From: Candidatus Pelagibacter sp.
GTDB taxonomy: Bacteria; Pseudomonadota; Alphaproteobacteria; Pelagibacterales; Pelagibacteraceae
NCBI GenBank assembly: GCA_028226735.1
Contig: JAOIYV010000003.1
Location: forward strand, 1 to 64,000
Direction: 5' to 3'
Length of the DNA: 64,000 nucleotides
Under the pieces are notes generated by a model. It made no database searches. It saw nothing but the letters and a program-made list of their open reading frames with translations, and was not told the origin of the DNA. How positions within the stretch are numbered: position 1 is the first letter of the stretch; the number at the start of each line of letters is the position of its first letter. Made by a program: the position numbers and the translations under genes. Shown in pieces: positions 37,642 through 47,020 of the stretch.

Positions 37642-38746
37642 TATATTATTAACTCTATTAGTTGTCTTGTTAGTTGCAACACTTGCAAGCTTATATTTAA
37701 ACTTAAGATCTAAGCCTAAAGATGAAAATAAAGAGAATGAAGAAATAGCAAATTTAAATGCAGAAATTATTAAGCTAAAAGACTCTTTAAACACTACAAT
37801 TAATACTTCACTAAGCTCTATGTCAACATCATTTAATTCTCTTTCAACTGGAGTAACTAAGGATATGACAGCTGCCTTGACAAAAGTTGATGAAAAAGTT
37901 GGAAACTTTAATCAACAAGTTGAATTATTAAATAAAAGTCAAGAAGGTATAACAAAGATTTTAGCTGGTGTTAAAAAATATGGAACACTTGCAGAGTTTT
38001 CATTAGATGCACTAATTAAAGATTTACTACCTAGCTCACAGTTTATGACTAATGTTAAAATGAAAGAAGATACGAGTGAAAATGTTGAATTTGCAATTAG
38101 ACTTCAGGGTGATGTTTTAGTTCCAGTAGACTCACATTTTCCAGTCGAAAAATTTAAAGCAATTACTGATGCATATGATGCAGACGATAAAAAGGCAGTT
38201 GCAGATGCTAGAACAAAATTAGCTACTGCTTTTAAAGCTAAGGCTAAAAGTGTAAATGAAAAATATATCGTTCCACCAAAAACTACAGATTTTGCGATAG
38301 TTTATGCCCCAACTGAGAGTTTATATAAAGAATTAACTGAATATCAGGATGCAACTACTAAAGAATTATTAACTCAAGAATTAATGAAAAAATACAAGGT
38401 CGTAATTTGTGGACCAAATACTCTTTCAGCTTACTTGCAATCATTGCATATGGGCTTTCAATCGCTGAAAGTTCAAAAAGGTGCAACAGAAATCTATAAT
38501 CAATTAAAAACAATCAGTACACGATTTTCAAAACATTTTGATAATGTTATAATTCTTAGAAAAAAATTAGAAGAAGCAATGAGAGTTGTTGATAGTTTTG
38601 GTACAGACGCAAGAACAATAAGTAGAACTTTAGAAAATATTAAAAATATTGATGATATTCCACCTTTATTTGATGACGATGACGATCCAAATCCTTCAAG
38701 TCCAATGGGTGCAGTTGGAATAGTAGATAAAAGAAAAGCTTCTTGA
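37634..38746 (+). CDS. rmuC: DNA recombination protein RmuC
   Basis: A 370-aa RmuC-family protein. An N-terminal membrane helix (about residues 3-22) and a coiled coil (about 30-120) lead into the nuclease-fold domain with VEFAIRLQGDVLVPVDSHFP and the C-terminal CGPNTLSAYLQSLHMGF. RmuC limits certain recombination and inversion events; biochemical detail is sparse. A GGAG-type site precedes the ATG at 37634. The following nuclease gene overlaps its stop, and exonuclease I comes next. Confidence 0.92.
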   Translation: MDNILLTLLVVLLVATLASLYLNLRSKPKDENKENEEIANLNAEIIKLKDSLNTTINTSLSSMSTSFNSLSTGVTKDMTAALTKVDEKVGNFNQQVELLNKSQEGITKILAGVKKYGTLAEFSLDALIKDLLPSSQFMTNVKMKEDTSENVEFAIRLQGDVLVPVDSHFPVEKFKAITDAYDADDKKAVADARTKLATAFKAKAKSVNEKYIVPPKTTDFAIVYAPTESLYKELTEYQDATTKELLTQELMKKYKVVICGPNTLSAYLQSLHMGFQSLKVQKGATEIYNQLKTISTRFSKHFDNVIILRKKLEEAMRVVDSFGTDARTISRTLENIKNIDDIPPLFDDDDDPNPSSPMGAVGIVDKRKAS

Positions 38747-39447
38747 TAAGTGCAAGTATGATTTGGAATAATAAATTTACATATCCAAAATCTATGAGAT
38801 CAATGGTGAGTGGTTCAAGAATGTATGCTGTTAATCAGGAAAAATTACCATCAGTTACATCCATTTTACAAGCAACTCAAAGTGAAGAAAAAAAAGCTTC
38901 ACTTGCAAATTGGAAAGCTAGAGTGGGAACTGCTGAAGCAAATAGAATTAAAAATGATGCCAGTTCTCGCGGTACATCTATGCACTTAATACTTGAGAGA
39001 TTCTTGAAGGGTCAACTCAATCTAGAACTTTTAGATGAAGAGGATAATAAATCTAAAAAAATGGCTGATGAAATTATTGAGCAAGGTATTAAAGGAAAAT
39101 TGTCAGAGGTATGGGGAACAGAATCCTGTTTAGCTTACCCTGGAAAGTATGCTGGAACATGTGATGCGGTAGGTGTGTATGAGGGGCAAGAAACAATTAT
39201 AGATTTTAAACAATCAAATAAGCCAAAAAAGGAGGAATGGATTGAAGACTATTACCTTCAATTAGGTGCTTATTCATTAGCTCACAATGTTGTGTATAAT
39301 TCAAGAATTACTCAGGGAATCGTTTTACTTTGCACTGTAGATAATTTATTTCAAGACTTTAGAATTCAAGGTACGAAACTAGAAGAATATCAAAATAAGT
39401 TTTTAGAAAAGGTAGAACAATATTATCATCAAAGAAATATGATCTAA
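38743..39447 (+). CDS. RecB-like PD-(D/E)XK nuclease
   Basis: A 234-aa protein with the RecB-family exonuclease arrangement. RGTSMHLILERFL supplies the conserved His, YAGTCDAVGVY the Asp, and TIIDFKQSN the D-x-K catalytic pair; QLGAYSLAH is the downstream Q/Y motif. Such stand-alone domains occur in phage and host recombination genes. The start may be TTG at 38743, overlapping the rmuC stop, or ATG at 38758. Position between rmuC and sbcB suggests a DNA end-processing unit. Confidence 0.82.
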   Translation: MISASMIWNNKFTYPKSMRSMVSGSRMYAVNQEKLPSVTSILQATQSEEKKASLANWKARVGTAEANRIKNDASSRGTSMHLILERFLKGQLNLELLDEEDNKSKKMADEIIEQGIKGKLSEVWGTESCLAYPGKYAGTCDAVGVYEGQETIIDFKQSNKPKKEEWIEDYYLQLGAYSLAHNVVYNSRITQGIVLLCTVDNLFQDFRIQGTKLEEYQNKFLEKVEQYYHQRNMI

Positions 39448-39448
39448 A

Positions 39449-40876
39449 ATGAATTTAGCAATATGGGATATAGAATCTAGCAGTGCCAATACTTCATGGG
39501 GAAGTATCATAGAAGTAGGTGGTATTTTAGTTGATCCAAATTTTAAAGAATTAGACCGTTTTAATTTCAGATGCAGATTACCAGAAGGAGAGATTCCTCA
39601 GGCAATGGCTTTAATAGTTAATAAAACTAGCGTTGAATTATTAACCAAAGGAAACCTAAGTCATTATCAAATGTTAGGTCAGTTAGAAACAATATTTAAA
39701 AAATGGAGTCCTGCTATATTTTTGGGTTGGTCAAACATAGGGTTTGATGACGAAATGATTAGGAATGAGTTTTTTAGAGGAATTAGATATCCTTATATTA
39801 CAAATGCTACTCCAAATAAAAGACATGATGGTCTTAACATTGCAAGAGGAGCTCATGCTGTAGATGAGAATGTTGTAAAGACAGAAATCAATGCAAAAGG
39901 TAACGCTGTAATGAAGTTAGAGTCATTAGCTAGAATGAATGGCTTCGAGTCTTCTGGTGCTCACTCAGCCTTATTTGATGCAGAACTTACTGTTAAAGTT
40001 TTAGGTTTAATTAAAAAAAATCAACCTCAAACTTGGAGCACTTTTTTAAGGACAGCAAATAAGGCAGATACTGAAGTTATTATAAAAAAAGAAAAAATAT
40101 TTACTTTAGCAGAATATCATTTTGGTAAAAATTATAGATATGTAGTTGCTCCACTTCATCCTAAATATTGTATACATCCGATCTATCAATGGGGACAAGC
40201 AGTAGATCTTAAAGTAGATCCAGTACCATTGTTGAATATGTCAGTTTCAGAACTTAAAGTTGCTATTAAAAAATTAAAATTTTTAAAAACAATTCGTTCT
40301 AATAAAGCCCCAATAATTTTAGACTCTAGTTATGGAATGCAAGTTGAACCTTATAGCAACCTAGATCCTGATTTAATAAAAGAGCGTGCAAAAGTAGTAA
40401 CTAGTAATGAAAAATTTTCACAAAATATTTTAACAGCGTTAAGGGAAAATGCTGAAGAAAAAGCACAATTTGACTCACAAGAAGATCTTCTTGCAGAAGA
40501 AACTATCTATAAAAAATTTACTCCCCAAAAAGATACAGCTTTATTTCCAAAATGGCATGCTGCTTCATGGAAAGATAAACTGATTTTATTAGACAAATTT
40601 GAAGATGAAAGAATGGTAAGCTTTGGAAAGAAAATAATTTATCAAGAGTCACCTGAAACATTGCCTGCAGATATGCTTAAAACAATCAAAAGAGGAATAG
40701 CTGAGAGAATACTAAGTAATGAGAAAGAAAAGTGGTGGACTTGCAAAGAATTTTATTTTGAGTGTGATAATTTAAGAGAAAAATATACTAATGAAAAAGA
40801 TCAAGAAAAGCTTAAATTTTTGGATGAAATTAATGAGTTTGTTGAGGGAATCCAAAAAAAATATGAGAGTGTATGA
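39449..40876 (+). CDS. sbcB: Exodeoxyribonuclease I
   Basis: A 475-aa DEDDh 3'-5' single-strand exonuclease. ExoI (DIESSS) has Asp/Glu, GWSNIGFDDEMIR the second Asp, and HSALFDAELT the His and last Asp. An SH3-like and a helical C-terminal region follow, as in E. coli ExoI. It digests single-stranded DNA from the 3' end in repair and recombination. It follows the RecB-like nuclease gene with one spare base. Confidence 0.92.
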   Translation: MNLAIWDIESSSANTSWGSIIEVGGILVDPNFKELDRFNFRCRLPEGEIPQAMALIVNKTSVELLTKGNLSHYQMLGQLETIFKKWSPAIFLGWSNIGFDDEMIRNEFFRGIRYPYITNATPNKRHDGLNIARGAHAVDENVVKTEINAKGNAVMKLESLARMNGFESSGAHSALFDAELTVKVLGLIKKNQPQTWSTFLRTANKADTEVIIKKEKIFTLAEYHFGKNYRYVVAPLHPKYCIHPIYQWGQAVDLKVDPVPLLNMSVSELKVAIKKLKFLKTIRSNKAPIILDSSYGMQVEPYSNLDPDLIKERAKVVTSNEKFSQNILTALRENAEEKAQFDSQEDLLAEETIYKKFTPQKDTALFPKWHAASWKDKLILLDKFEDERMVSFGKKIIYQESPETLPADMLKTIKRGIAERILSNEKEKWWTCKEFYFECDNLREKYTNEKDQEKLKFLDEINEFVEGIQKKYESV

Positions 40877-40952
40877 TTTTTTTGTTAATTAATTAAAAAA
40901 AGTTTTTTTTACACATTGAATTATAAATTGAATCAAATATACAAGATTTATT

Positions 40953-41273
40953 ATGACAACAGTAAGTGTTACAGATGATAACTTTGATACAGAAGTCTTA
41001 AAATCTTCAAAGCCTATTGTGGTAGATTTTTGGGCAGAATGGTGTGGACCTTGCAAGCAGATAGGACCAACATTAGAAGAAATTTCAGATGAAATGAAAG
41101 ATCAAGTAACAATCGCTAAACATAATATTGATAATGAGCCAAATACTCCTAGCAAATATGGGGTTAGAGGAATTCCCACTATGTTATTATTTAAAGATGG
41201 AGAATTAAAATCAACTAAGGTTGGTGCAACACCTAAGTCAGACATAGTTGCATGGATTAAAGAAAATATCTAA
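40953..41273 (+). CDS. trxA: Thioredoxin
   Basis: A 106-aa thioredoxin with active site WCGPC (about residues 30-34), VVDFWAEW before it and the cis-proline loop [12 protein letters not shown]. It acts as a general disulfide reductant. It is monocistronic, with a 76-bp A/T-rich upstream region as promoter, and its 3' end overlaps the converging folC by 4 bp. Confidence 0.96.
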   Translation: MTTVSVTDDNFDTEVLKSSKPIVVDFWAEWCGPCKQIGPTLEEISDEMKDQVTIAKHNIDNEPNTPSKYGVRGIPTMLLFKDGELKSTKVGATPKSDIVAWIKENI

Positions 41274-42535
41274 TTTAAATTTAAAACTTCTCCAGCAAGA
41301 TATAAAGACCCAGTAATTAAAATAATATCATCTTTTTTTAGATCAATTGATTTAATAGCTTGCTCTATATTTGGTTGGTATTGGACATTGGATATATATT
41401 TAAGTTTTTCTTTTAATTCTTTTCCACTAATGGAGTTTGGTTGATTGGGAATATCTATAGTTGTTACTGATGACATATCTTTAAAGTAACTGATATATCT
41501 TTCATGCTCCTTGTTTGCCATCATCCCAATAATAATGTGTTTTCTACAATCTAAACTTTGAAGAAATCTATTCAAAGCCTGGCTACCATTTTCATTGTGG
41601 CTTCCATCTACAATTAATTTATTATTTTTAACTAGTTCTTTTAATTTTCCAGATTTAATTTCCTGAAGTCTTGCCAGGCTAGATATTTTTGTAATTCCTT
41701 TTTGAATATGTTCATCTTTAATACCAATATCTAAAGTTCTGAGGGTCGCTATTGCAGTCGAGATATTTTCTAATTGAAATTGTCCAAGAACATTAGGCAT
41801 TGGAAGCTTTAATCCACCTAATTTATCTTCATAATAAAAGAAATTATTCTCATTAACTGAGTAACTAAAATCATCATTAAAAAATACTTTATTAGATAGG
41901 TTTTTAAAGATAGTTTTTTTAATACAATCCATTGTCTCTTTATTACTTTGTTTAGCCACAATAATATTTGAATTTAAAAGCGTGGATGTTTTTTCAAATA
42001 CAATTTTTTCAACTGTTCGCTCATCTATTGGAAGCCAATCTGTGTGGTCAATAGACAATGAACACACACAACTAGCTAGATTTTTTTTTAGTATATTGGT
42101 TGCATCAAATCGGTGGAATAACCCAGCTTCTACAAGATTGATATTGTCTGGGTATTGAGCAGCTTTGTAGAAATAACAAGCGGTTAACGCCTCAAAGTAT
42201 GTTAAAGGATTGTTATTATTAATTTTTTCTATTTCTTCAAATAAATTGGCTAATTCATCATCACTTAACTCCTTGTTATCAAAGACAAATCGTTCATTTA
42301 TTTTTAAAATATGGGGGCTAGTGTAAACATTGCATTTAAAATTGGCTTCTTTTAAAATTGCATAAATGGCTTGAATAGTTGAGTATTTTCCATTTGTGCC
42401 AACGATTGAAATACAATTAATTTGATCTTGTGGGTTTCCAAGTTTTTGACAAAGATCCTTAGTTCGATCCAAGCTTAGATCAATTTCTTTAGGATGCAGC
42501 CTTTGTAAGCGTTCTACTATCTTCTGAAGTTTCAT
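41270..42535 (-). CDS. folC: Folylpolyglutamate synthase / dihydrofolate synthase
   Basis: A 421-aa Mur-ligase-type enzyme adding glutamate to folates. The P-loop is GTNGKYS (usually GTNGKGS), followed by [21 protein letters not shown] and DGSHNENG are also in place. The first 47 bases overlap the end of accD in another frame. The start is supported by [17 protein letters not shown], which matches the N-terminus of alphaproteobacterial FolC. accD-folC is a common pair. Confidence 0.94.
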   Translation of the reverse strand: MKLQKIVERLQRLHPKEIDLSLDRTKDLCQKLGNPQDQINCISIVGTNGKYSTIQAIYAILKEANFKCNVYTSPHILKINERFVFDNKELSDDELANLFEEIEKINNNNPLTYFEALTACYFYKAAQYPDNINLVEAGLFHRFDATNILKKNLASCVCSLSIDHTDWLPIDERTVEKIVFEKTSTLLNSNIIVAKQSNKETMDCIKKTIFKNLSNKVFFNDDFSYSVNENNFFYYEDKLGGLKLPMPNVLGQFQLENISTAIATLRTLDIGIKDEHIQKGITKISSLARLQEIKSGKLKELVKNNKLIVDGSHNENGSQALNRFLQSLDCRKHIIIGMMANKEHERYISYFKDMSSVTTIDIPNQPNSISGKELKEKLKYISNVQYQPNIEQAIKSIDLKKDDIILITGSLYLAGEVLNLN

Positions 42536-43418
42536 TTGTTGTTGAGTTTATAGCAGAGTTTTTCTTTAACAATATCGATAATAATGTTCCAATTTTTTCT
42601 CTTAAATCTTTTCTCTCAACTATTAAATCTACAAAACCAGTTTTTTCAACATATTCACTTTTTTGAAACCCTTCAGGCAACTCTTCTCTAACAGTTCCTT
42701 GGATAACTCTAGCACCTGCAAAAGCGATAAGAGAACCTGGTTCAGCTAGGTGTATATCACCTAACATAGCATAAGATGCCGTTATGCCACCCGCTGTTGG
42801 ATCTGTTAATACTACGATGTATGGAAGATTATTTTTCTTAAGCTCATTTATAGCTAGAGTTGTTCTGGTCATTTGAGATAGTGAAATTAAAGATTCCATC
42901 ATTCTCATTCCTCCACCAGAAGTAAAGACTACAAACGGTTGGTCATTTTCTATTGCATGTTGAATTCCATATAAAAAGGCCTCACCTTCAGCTGCACCAA
43001 TAGAACCACCTACAAAGTTAAAATCAGACGCGATAGCAGTTAAATTAATATTTTTAATATTTGTTTTAATTACCATCATTCCACAATCCATACCTGTTTT
43101 TTTTCTAGCAGATTTTAATCTGTCTGTATAAGGCTTTGAGTCCTTCCAATTTAAAGGATCGTCTTGAGGAATTGGAGTTTTTAAAACTTCATAATTATTT
43201 TTACCAAAAATAAAATTAAATCTTTGACTTGGGCTTATTCTGTGGTGCTTGTTACAGGATGGGCAAACCCATAGATTATCCTCCAGTTCTTTTTTAAGAA
43301 TTGGGCCTTTGCAACAAGATGCCCAGTCACTGTTTTCAATTTCATCTTTGCTTGGACGTTTCTTTATTATTCTTTTTATTTTTTCACCAAAACGTAAAGT
43401 TTTTTTTATCCAGTTCAT
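42489..43418 (-). CDS. accD: Acetyl-CoA carboxylase carboxyltransferase subunit beta
   Basis: With AccA it transfers CO2 from biotin to acetyl-CoA, starting fatty acid synthesis. The crotonase-like core is clear: VGGSIGAAEGEAF, FTSGGGMRMMESL and VLTDPTAGGITASYAMLGD. The N-terminal zinc-ribbon region holds CC and CPSC, so one of the usual CxxC pairs looks altered. Length 309 aa. It overlaps trpA by 4 bp and folC by 47 bp. Confidence 0.95.
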   Translation of the reverse strand: MNWIKKTLRFGEKIKRIIKKRPSKDEIENSDWASCCKGPILKKELEDNLWVCPSCNKHHRISPSQRFNFIFGKNNYEVLKTPIPQDDPLNWKDSKPYTDRLKSARKKTGMDCGMMVIKTNIKNINLTAIASDFNFVGGSIGAAEGEAFLYGIQHAIENDQPFVVFTSGGGMRMMESLISLSQMTRTTLAINELKKNNLPYIVVLTDPTAGGITASYAMLGDIHLAEPGSLIAFAGARVIQGTVREELPEGFQKSEYVEKTGFVDLIVERKDLREKIGTLLSILLKKNSAINSTTNETSEDSRTLTKAAS

Positions 43419-44212
43419 AAAATTTTATTCTTTAATCTTTTTACAACATTAGTTACGTTTGTGACAGGATTTTGTCTATTTTTAATTGATTTAGAGATTT
43501 CTTTACATAGCTCACTACCAATAACCAATCCATCAGCTTCTTTTAATGAAGAAATCGTTTTTTCAGTGATTCCAAAGCCAATTACTATGTTCTTATTATT
43601 ATCTATTTTTTTAATATTATTATATCGTTCAATAATCTTTTTTGGAGCAACCTTTAATTTACCTCCTGTTGTTGACAACATACTGATATAATAAACCATA
43701 TCATGAGAATCTTTTATAATTTTTTTCATACGAATTGTCGATGTAGTCGGTGAAACTAATTGTACAAAGGTAATATTTTTTTTTTTGCATTTTTTTGCAA
43801 GATTTTTATTTTCAGGATAAGGAAGGTCAACAACAATTAATCCGTCAACACCAACTATTTTACAAGTATTGATAAAGTTATTTTCACCAAATTGATAAAT
43901 CATATTATAGTAACCCATCAATATTACAGGCTTTGCATGTTTAGATTTTTTAAAGTTTTTTACTATTGAAAAAACATCCTTAATTTTAATACCATTTTTT
44001 AGAGCTCTGTAAGCACTTGATTGAATTTGACCTCCATCAGCAATAGGTGTGTTGTGCGGAAAACCTATCTCACAAATATCAGCATAACTTGCAATTGATT
44101 TTAGTATCTCTAAAGATTTTTTTTTATTATTATCACCTGCAACTGTATAGGTAAGTAAAGCAGGTCTCTTTTCTTTTTTGGTTGTTTTAAATGTTAAGTT
44201 AATTAAAGACAT
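43415..44212 (-). CDS. trpA: Tryptophan synthase alpha chain
   Basis: Cleaves indole-3-glycerol phosphate to indole, which is channelled to TrpB. The catalytic Glu lies in CEIGFP and the catalytic Asp in IADGGQIQ; MGYYNMIYQFG and LVSPTTS follow, and VIGFGI is the phosphate-binding loop. Length 265 aa. It directly follows trpB (adjacent bases) and overlaps accD by 4 bp. Confidence 0.94.
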   Translation of the reverse strand: MSLINLTFKTTKKEKRPALLTYTVAGDNNKKKSLEILKSIASYADICEIGFPHNTPIADGGQIQSSAYRALKNGIKIKDVFSIVKNFKKSKHAKPVILMGYYNMIYQFGENNFINTCKIVGVDGLIVVDLPYPENKNLAKKCKKKNITFVQLVSPTTSTIRMKKIIKDSHDMVYYISMLSTTGGKLKVAPKKIIERYNNIKKIDNNKNIVIGFGITEKTISSLKEADGLVIGSELCKEISKSIKNRQNPVTNVTNVVKRLKNKIL

Positions 44213-45448
44213 TTAATTAGGCTTTCCTAATCTTGCTTTTAAAATATCACGATCTTTTTTTGCATCTCCACATGAGTTTACTATAATAATCGAATTCTTA
44301 TTTAGTTTAGGAGCAATTAAAATCGCCTCTGCAAACGCATGACTTGGTTCAAGACTTGGATTTATTTTTTCAAGTTTGGTGACTAATTTATAAGCATTTA
44401 AAGCACTTTCATCTGTTGCAGATGTATAGCGTGCTCTTTTTATGTCTTTTAAGAAACAGTGAATAGGTGAAACACCAGGATAATCTAATCCTGCAGAAAT
44501 AGAGTCAGTATCATTAATTTGTCCTTCATTGTTTTGGCAAACATAGGCTGCAGCACCATGTAATATCCCAAGTTTAGCTCCATTTGTTAATGGAGCAGCA
44601 TGAAGTTTTGAATTTTTTGGACCACCAGCTTCAACACCAATTAACTCTATTTGTTTTTTATCATAATCAATAAACTCACTCCAAAAACCATATGCTGAAC
44701 TCCCGCCACCCACACAGTTTATAAGCTTAATTTTTTTTGGAAAACCTTTAAATTCCGATTGAATTTGTATTTTTAGTTCTCTTGAAATTTGAGCTGTACT
44801 CCAACCACAAATCTTAACAAATATATTAGGACCAACTGTAGATCCTACTGCCATATGGGTATTATCACAGTTTGAAACCCAGTAACGCATACATTCACTA
44901 ACTGCATCAACCAATGTTTGACTTCCAGAGTAAACAGGTACAACTTCAGCATTATTTTTTTTCATTGCATCAACATTTGGCTTTTGCCTCATTATATCTT
45001 TTGCTCCCATGAATATTTTACATTTTAGACCAAATTTTTTTGCAGCCATGCTTAACATTTTTCCCGCATAGCCAGCACCTGTATCACCTACTATATATTT
45101 TTTTCCAGCTTTCTTAGCTATTAAACAATGAACTGTCGCATTATAAATTTTGTGAGCTCCTCCGTTGGCCTCTGATACCATTTTGGCATATATTTGTGCA
45201 CCACCTAGGTGATCAGATAAGTTTTGAAGTTTCACTAATGAAGTAGGAGACCCTATATAATTTTTAAAGTAATAATCTCTTTGTTTAAGAAATTTTTTAT
45301 CATGTCTAAGTTTTTCAAAAAGTACTGTTAAGTCTTCAACAGGTTTTTTTAAAGTTTCGGGTATAAAATTTCCACCAAACTTACCACCCCAAAATCCACT
45401 TTTGTCATGTTGATCAATTAAAGGAATTTTTTTTTTCAGTTTTATCAT
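44213..45448 (-). CDS. trpB: Tryptophan synthase beta chain, divergent active site
   Basis: A PLP enzyme making tryptophan from indole and serine. The PLP lysine lies in NGGAHKIYNA, and GAKDIMRQKPNV, CVGGGSSAYG and SISAGLDYPGVSP are well kept. Two sites differ from ordinary TrpB. The catalytic Glu motif ETGAGQHG reads DTGAGYAG, and the PLP-nitrogen motif SGRGDKD near the C-terminus reads NSCGDAKKD. Placement between trpF and trpA argues that it is the working TrpB despite this. Length 411 aa. Confidence 0.9.
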   Translation of the reverse strand: MIKLKKKIPLIDQHDKSGFWGGKFGGNFIPETLKKPVEDLTVLFEKLRHDKKFLKQRDYYFKNYIGSPTSLVKLQNLSDHLGGAQIYAKMVSEANGGAHKIYNATVHCLIAKKAGKKYIVGDTGAGYAGKMLSMAAKKFGLKCKIFMGAKDIMRQKPNVDAMKKNNAEVVPVYSGSQTLVDAVSECMRYWVSNCDNTHMAVGSTVGPNIFVKICGWSTAQISRELKIQIQSEFKGFPKKIKLINCVGGGSSAYGFWSEFIDYDKKQIELIGVEAGGPKNSKLHAAPLTNGAKLGILHGAAAYVCQNNEGQINDTDSISAGLDYPGVSPIHCFLKDIKRARYTSATDESALNAYKLVTKLEKINPSLEPSHAFAEAILIAPKLNKNSIIIVNSCGDAKKDRDILKARLGKPN

Positions 45449-45452
45449 TTAT

Positions 45453-46058
45453 CTATTTAATTTTATTTAAAAAAGTATTTATTTTTGAAATATCTTTTAA
45501 TCCAGATGTTTCTAGACCTCCAGAAATATCTATAATGTCTGCTATTTCTTTATAATTTTCAAGATTATCCTCAACTTGAATATTTCCAGCCAACATTAAT
45601 TCTTTATTAATTTTAAGATTTTTAATTAATTGATGATCAAAAGATATACTTTTTTCGTAACCCTTGCTGTCAAAAAGTATTATGTCTGCAAACTCACTGT
45701 ATTCCATATATTTTAAAACATCGTTTTTATCTTTGACTGTTATCGCAATAATAATTTTCTTATCATATTTTTCTTTGATTGATTTAGCCTCAGTCGGAGT
45801 ACAATCATAAAGTTGATAATAATCAAATGGTAAATTCTTTATTTTTTCAAGAATATATTCATTAGGACTTACTAATACAGCTACATAGTTTGAGTTTATT
45901 TTATCAATTTTTAAAAGTTCTTTGAGATCATTATATTGAACAAATCTTTTAGATTTTGGGTAGTTTACAATAAAACCGATGTATTGAGGTGGTCTAGAAT
46001 GTTTTGTTAAATATTCTAAAGTTATAGTGTCAGAAATTCCACAAATTTTTGATTTCAT
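45453..46058 (-). CDS. trpF: Phosphoribosylanthranilate isomerase
   Basis: A 201-aa TIM-barrel enzyme of tryptophan synthesis. The catalytic Cys lies in SKICGIS at the N-terminus and the catalytic Asp in ILFDSKG; the phosphate site LAGNIQVEDN and DISGGLETSG are visible. It lies between pyrF and trpB, with 4 bp to trpB. Confidence 0.93.
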   Translation of the reverse strand: MKSKICGISDTITLEYLTKHSRPPQYIGFIVNYPKSKRFVQYNDLKELLKIDKINSNYVAVLVSPNEYILEKIKNLPFDYYQLYDCTPTEAKSIKEKYDKKIIIAITVKDKNDVLKYMEYSEFADIILFDSKGYEKSISFDHQLIKNLKINKELMLAGNIQVEDNLENYKEIADIIDISGGLETSGLKDISKINTFLNKIK

Positions 46059-46736
46059 TTATTTTATTGATGAGAGAATATTTTTTATATTTTCTTTTGG
46101 ATTACCTTTTGTAATAGGCCTACCTATTATCAGACAGTCACTACCTTCTTTAATTGCCTCGTTAGCATTCATGGTTCTTTTTTGATCATCCTTTACTTCA
46201 TTCATTCTTATACCTGGAGTAAAACATTTAAGATTAGGTGCTATGCTCTTAATTATTTTTATTTCTAGTGGGCTACAAATTATACCATAAAGATTTGCAT
46301 CGACAGCAATCTGAGTTAATTTTTTAATTTGGTCTTCAACATTGTTATTAAAGCCTAGTTTTTTTAAATCTTCGTCACTAAAACTTGTTAAAACTGAAAC
46401 ACCTAATAAATTTAAATTTATATCTTGAGCAGCCTTATTGGCTGCACTAAGAGACTCAAGCCCATTTAGTAGATGAACAGTTGCATATTTTATATTTAGT
46501 TCTTTGAGAGACTTTATAGACTCAACCAACGTATTTTTGATATCAAAAAATTTTCCATCGTAAAAAATAGGTTTATTAAATTTTGACAGCTCTTTAATAT
46601 CACTAGGACTTCTTTGAGTAATATATTGTAATCCAATTTTGATTCCTGAAATATCTTTATGAATTAATTCTAACAAATCCAATATTTCTTTTTGGCTGGA
46701 TACATCACAGGCTACAAAAATTTTTTTTTTAGTCAT
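46059..46736 (-). CDS. pyrF: Orotidine-5'-phosphate decarboxylase
   Basis: Last step of UMP synthesis. A 225-aa TIM barrel with FVACDVSS at the start, the catalytic Lys/Asp element in YDGKFFDIKNT and FTPGIRM followed by LIIGRPIT at the phosphate site. It overlaps ihfB by 8 bp and abuts trpF. Confidence 0.93.
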   Translation of the reverse strand: MTKKKIFVACDVSSQKEILDLLELIHKDISGIKIGLQYITQRSPSDIKELSKFNKPIFYDGKFFDIKNTLVESIKSLKELNIKYATVHLLNGLESLSAANKAAQDINLNLLGVSVLTSFSDEDLKKLGFNNNVEDQIKKLTQIAVDANLYGIICSPLEIKIIKSIAPNLKCFTPGIRMNEVKDDQKRTMNANEAIKEGSDCLIIGRPITKGNPKENIKNILSSIK

Positions 46737-47016
46737 TATTTAATTTTTTGAATAATTCTTTTGCCATTTTAAAGTGAATTGTTTTTTTTTCTGGGGTATT
46801 TATTTTTTCTGAGGTTTTTGGGTTTCGAGATATTCTAGCTTTTTGAGTTTTAGTCGAAAAAACACCAAAACCTCTTAACTCAACTCGATCCCCTCTTTTA
46901 AGTGCTTCTTTAATTTCAGTTAAAACAATATCAGTAAATTTTTTGAGGTCTTTTTTTAAAAAATTCGGGTAGTTATCTGAGAGTTGTTTTAGAAGCTTTG
47001 ATTTTACAATAGCCAA
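46729..47016 (-). CDS. ihfB: Integration host factor subunit beta
   Basis: A 95-aa HU/IHF-family DNA-bending protein. RVELRGFGVFSTKTQKAR and the DNA-intercalating arm RNPKTSEKI are typical; the position directly downstream of rpsA identifies the beta subunit. It bends DNA in the nucleoid and at regulatory sites. Start 4 bp after rpsA. Confidence 0.92.
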   Translation of the reverse strand: MAIVKSKLLKQLSDNYPNFLKKDLKKFTDIVLTEIKEALKRGDRVELRGFGVFSTKTQKARISRNPKTSEKINTPEKKTIHFKMAKELFKKLNND

Positions 47017-47020
47017 TTTT

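Noticed and set aside
41270..42535. FolC P-loop GTNGKYS as a defect
   Set aside because: The lysine and serine that matter are present; only the Gly between them differs, so normal function is likely.
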